From Panorpa germanica (Eukaryota > Arthropoda > Insecta > Mecoptera > Panorpidae): 64,000 nt of DNA. Both the position numbers and the translations under genes were made by a program. How positions within the stretch are numbered: the first letter of the stretch is position 1; every line of letters starts with the position of its first letter. The stretch covers positions 11,480,759 through 11,544,758 of the forward strand of contig OY783204.1 of NCBI GenBank assembly GCA_963678705.1, written 5' to 3'. The notes under the pieces were generated by a model. It was given only the letters and a program-made list of their open reading frames with translations. It made no database searches and was not told where the DNA came from. Positions 60,801 through 64,000 of this stretch are shown here, in pieces.

Positions 60801-63800
60801 TGAATTACTATAAATTCTATATAGTCTTATGGTATGCGACAAGTTATGTTTTTTTTTGGGTTATCTTGGTATAGTGTGAATGTTCATAAACGATCAGTCA
60901 CAATTTTCAAGAAAACCGCATATATTGTTTACTTATAACAATTAATACACTCACTTTAATATTAGAAATCTCACTTTTGTATAAACTAATCGGTATGTTT
61001 TAATAATATATATAGTAACTGTTAATCGAATTACTTGATAGTGGGCACCAACCTTTTGTCTTTCGTATATTTGTAGTGTTTATATGAATTCTTCCTTATA
61101 TAGCTCTACAGATTTCTTGAATTTCTTAACCAGTTGATGGTTTAGTACTAACACTAACCTAATTATTATCACTTTCTTTGTCTATCGCACTTATTAATGT
61201 CTTAACTCAAAAACGACAAAGTTACAGTTTAGAAGTTATGTTTATAAGACAGTGTGTACGCGTCATATATATATAGGTATATTTTTCAACACTAGTTTCA
61301 AACAGTCAAATTTTTGTAAAAACACTGATATTAGAGTAAATTAACACAATATAAAAACAAACTTAAATACTTTTCTTTAGAAAAAATATTCATATAATAT
61401 ATTTAATTTTTTTCCGTAATTAATTTCTTACTTTTATTTACTTTTTTCACCTAAAGTAGCAGGAGCCGATCAGTACACACACAGTAGATAGGGACCACTT
61501 GTGTTGCATAGAAAAATTAACGTCTTTATAAACCAATACGTAGTTTTTTTTTTTCTGTTAAGTCCCATCTGTCTTGCCGGAGGCAAGCATTATCATCTTT
61601 GTTTTACTTGAAGATAAAGCCACTTTGTGTAGCTTCAAGAAACAACACATTTTATCTATAGCAGCTCAAGAACGGCTTTCTAGTTATTCTCTACAATATG
61701 CACCGAATAGGATTACTTTATCATTGGCAAAAAATACGTTTACACAACCTTTTAAAGTAAGAAACACAGTGCTTGTCGAATACCATGTTTCAAAGCTTAG
61801 GGCCCATTTCGGATTGCTGAGGACAACCATTAGATAGTTGCCTTTTTATGAAACGGTAACCGGTTTGTAAAGTTAATGTTTGACAATAAATATAGTTTTT
61901 CATAGCGCAGTAAACGTTCCTAAAAGTTTTTGCCGGCCTAATTCTTTGAAGGGCACTTGGCCACCAGACATTATCAAGGGCACCCTAAATTTCAATAAAT
62001 TCTAAATAGTCTTATGGTATGCGACAAGTTATGTTTTTTTTTGGGTTATCTTGGTATAGTGTGAATGTTCATAAACGATCAGTCACAATTTCCAAGAAAA
62101 CCGCATATATTGTTCACTTATAACAATTAATACACTTACTTTAATAATAGGAAACTCGCTTTTGTATAAACTAATCGTTATGTTTTAATATTATATATAG
62201 TAAATGTTAATCGACTTACTTGATAGTGGGCAGCAACTTTTTGTCTTCCGTATATCTGTAGTGTTTATATGAGGTCTTCCTTATATAGCTGTACAGATTT
62301 CTTGAATTTCTTAACCAGTTGATGTTTTAGTACTAACACTAACCTAATTATTATCACTTTTTTTGTCTATCGCACTTAATAATGTCTTATCTCAAAAACG
62401 ACAAAGTTACAGTTTTGAGGTTATGCTTATAAGACCGTGTGTACGCGTCATATATATATAGTTTAATTTTTCAACAATAGTTTCAAACAGTCAAATTTTT
62501 GTAAAAACACTGATTTTAGAGTAAATTAACACAAAATTAAAACAAACTTAAATACTTTTCTCTAGAAAAAGTATTCATATAATATATTTAATTTTTTTCC
62601 GTAATTAAGTTATGACTTTTATTCAATTTTTTCACCCTAAATTGCAGAAGCCGATCAGTACACACACAGTAGATAGGGACCACTTGTGTTGCATAGAAAA
62701 ATTAACGTCTTTGTAAACAAATACGTAGTTTTTCCTTTTTCTGTTAAGTCCTATCTGTTTTGCCGGAGGCAAGCATTATCATCTTAGTTTTACTTGAAGG
62801 TAAAGCCACTTTGTGTAGCTTCAAGAAACAACACATTTTATCTTTAGCAGCTCAAGAACGGCTTTCTAGTTGTTCTTTACAATTTGCCCCGAATAGGATC
62901 ACTTTATCATTGGCAAAAAATACGTTTACACAACCTTTTAATTGAGAAACACAGTGCTCGTCGAATACCAAGTTTTAAAGCTTGGGGCCTATTACGGATC
63001 GCTGAGGAGAACCATTAGATAGTTGCCTTTTCATAGAACGGTAATCGGTTTGTAAAGTTAATGTTTGACAATGAATATAGTTCTCTATAGCGCAGTAGAC
63101 GTTCCTAAAGGTTTTTGCCGGCCTAATTCTTTGAAGGGCACTTGGCCACCAGACATTATCAAGGGCACCCTAAATTTCTATAAATTCCATATAGTCTTAT
63201 GGTATGCGACAAGTTATGTTTTTTTTGCGTTATCTTGGTATAGTGTGAATGTTCATAAACGATTAGTCACAATTTCCAAGAAAACCGCATATATTGTTCA
63301 CTTATGACAATTTATACACCCCATTTAATATTAGGAAACACGCTTTTATATAAACTAATTGTAATGTTTTAATACTATTTATAGTTAATGTTAATCGACT
63401 TACTTGATAGTGAACAGAAACCTTTTGTCTTCCGTATATTTGTAGTGTTTACATAAGGTCTTTCTTATATACCTCTACAGATTTCTTGAATTTCTTAACC
63501 AGTTGATGTTTTAGTACTAACACTAACCTAATTATCATCACTTCCCTTGTCTACCGCACTTATTAATGTCTTATCTTAAAAACGACAAAGGTAAAGTTTT
63601 AAGGTTATGTTCATAAGACCGTGTGTACGCGTCATATATATATAGGTATATTTTTCAATACTAGTCTCGAACAGTTAAACTTTTTTAAAAACACTGATTT
63701 TACAGTACATTAACACAAAATTTAAAAAAACAAACTTAAATAGTTTTCTTTAGAGAAAATATTCATATAATATATAAAATTATTTTCCGTAATTAGTTTC

Positions 63801-64000
63801 TTTCTTTTAATTACTTTTTTCACCTAAAGTAGCAGGAGCCGATCAGTACACACACAGTGAATAGTGACCAATTGTGTTGCAAAGCAAAAAAACCGTCTTT
63901 GTGAACCAATACGTAGTTCTACCTTTTCTGTTAAGTCCTATCTGTCTTGCAAAAAGCAAGCATCATCATCTTTGTTTTACTTGAAGATATAGCCATTTTG

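Larger units (their letters stand above)
47647..64000. repeat. 1.18 kb satellite array, block 6 (continues past window)
   Basis: Landmark boxes lie at 48768, 49945, 50689, 51764, 52945, 54130, 55313, 56498, 57684, 58871, 60057, 61259, 62443 and 63627. Most spacings are 1,177-1,187 bp. Short units end at 50689 (744 bp) and 51764 (about 1,075 bp). The unit ending at 61259 is 1,202 bp because of a local duplication near 60262-60290 (AGCCGAT repeated with AAAGTAGAAG between). A block at 51.43-53.8 kb recurs at 54.98-57.35 kb. No gene is present. Confidence 0.96.

Noticed and set aside
432..64000. CRISPR array
   Set aside because: Repeats are about 1.18 kb and directly adjacent without unique spacers, in a eukaryotic transposon context.
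432..64000. rDNA or telomeric location, suggested by the R1-type RT
   Set aside because: No 28S-like sequence and no TTAGG-type telomeric repeat is visible; only a fragment of the RT is present.

Overview
This window looks like heterochromatin from an arthropod, most likely an insect. The composition is very AT-rich. No host gene, tRNA or rRNA is visible, and every recognisable coding relic belongs to a family common in insect genomes: an R1-type non-LTR reverse transcriptase, BEL/Pao LTR retrotransposons, a pogo/Tigger-like element and PIF/Harbinger elements. The species cannot be read from the sequence.

About 41 of 64 kb is one tandem satellite with a monomer of about 1,183 bp (range 1,157-1,202 for intact units), all in the same orientation. 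It fills 432-3828, 4425-15652, 24897-26457, 27618-35044, 42323-43510 and 47647-64000, and runs off the right edge. About 40% of each monomer, read on the minus strand, is a fossil of the palm domain of an R1-clade reverse transcriptase (motifs GAFDNVWWP, GCPQ-SV-GP-LWN and FADD). Nearly all monomers share the same internal stop codon, so this copy was dead before it was amplified. The rest of the monomer holds a conserved CpG-rich box next to a TA tract and several short dyads, but no gene.

Other elements break up the array. From left to right these are: a non-satellite flank (1-431); an unclassified 0.6 kb insertion (3829-4424); a decayed BEL/Pao tandem pair sharing an LTR (15653-24896); a Tigger-like element that kept its CENP-B-type DNA-binding region but lost its DDE domain (26458-27617); and two PIF/Harbinger copies (35045-42322 and 43511-47646). 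The Harbinger copies lie at the same position of two neighbouring monomers, separated by exactly one monomer, so they were probably duplicated together with the satellite. Each was later hit separately: copy 1 by a BEL/Pao derivative (35812-39534, perfect 5-bp target duplication), copy 2 by a foldback-type MITE (44196-44924).

The most unusual object is the nested BEL/Pao derivative. Its single 708-codon open frame (36495-38621) carries recognisable BEL/Pao polyprotein blocks in a shuffled order: protease, then the post-RNase H linker, then the RT/RNase H junction, then the RT palm, then the integrase C-terminal part. All are on the same strand and in the same frame. The co-linear BEL/Pao element at 18.4-24.9 kb in this window gives the normal order for comparison. 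Nothing here forms an operon or pathway. The biology is satellite evolution, nested transposition and unequal exchange.
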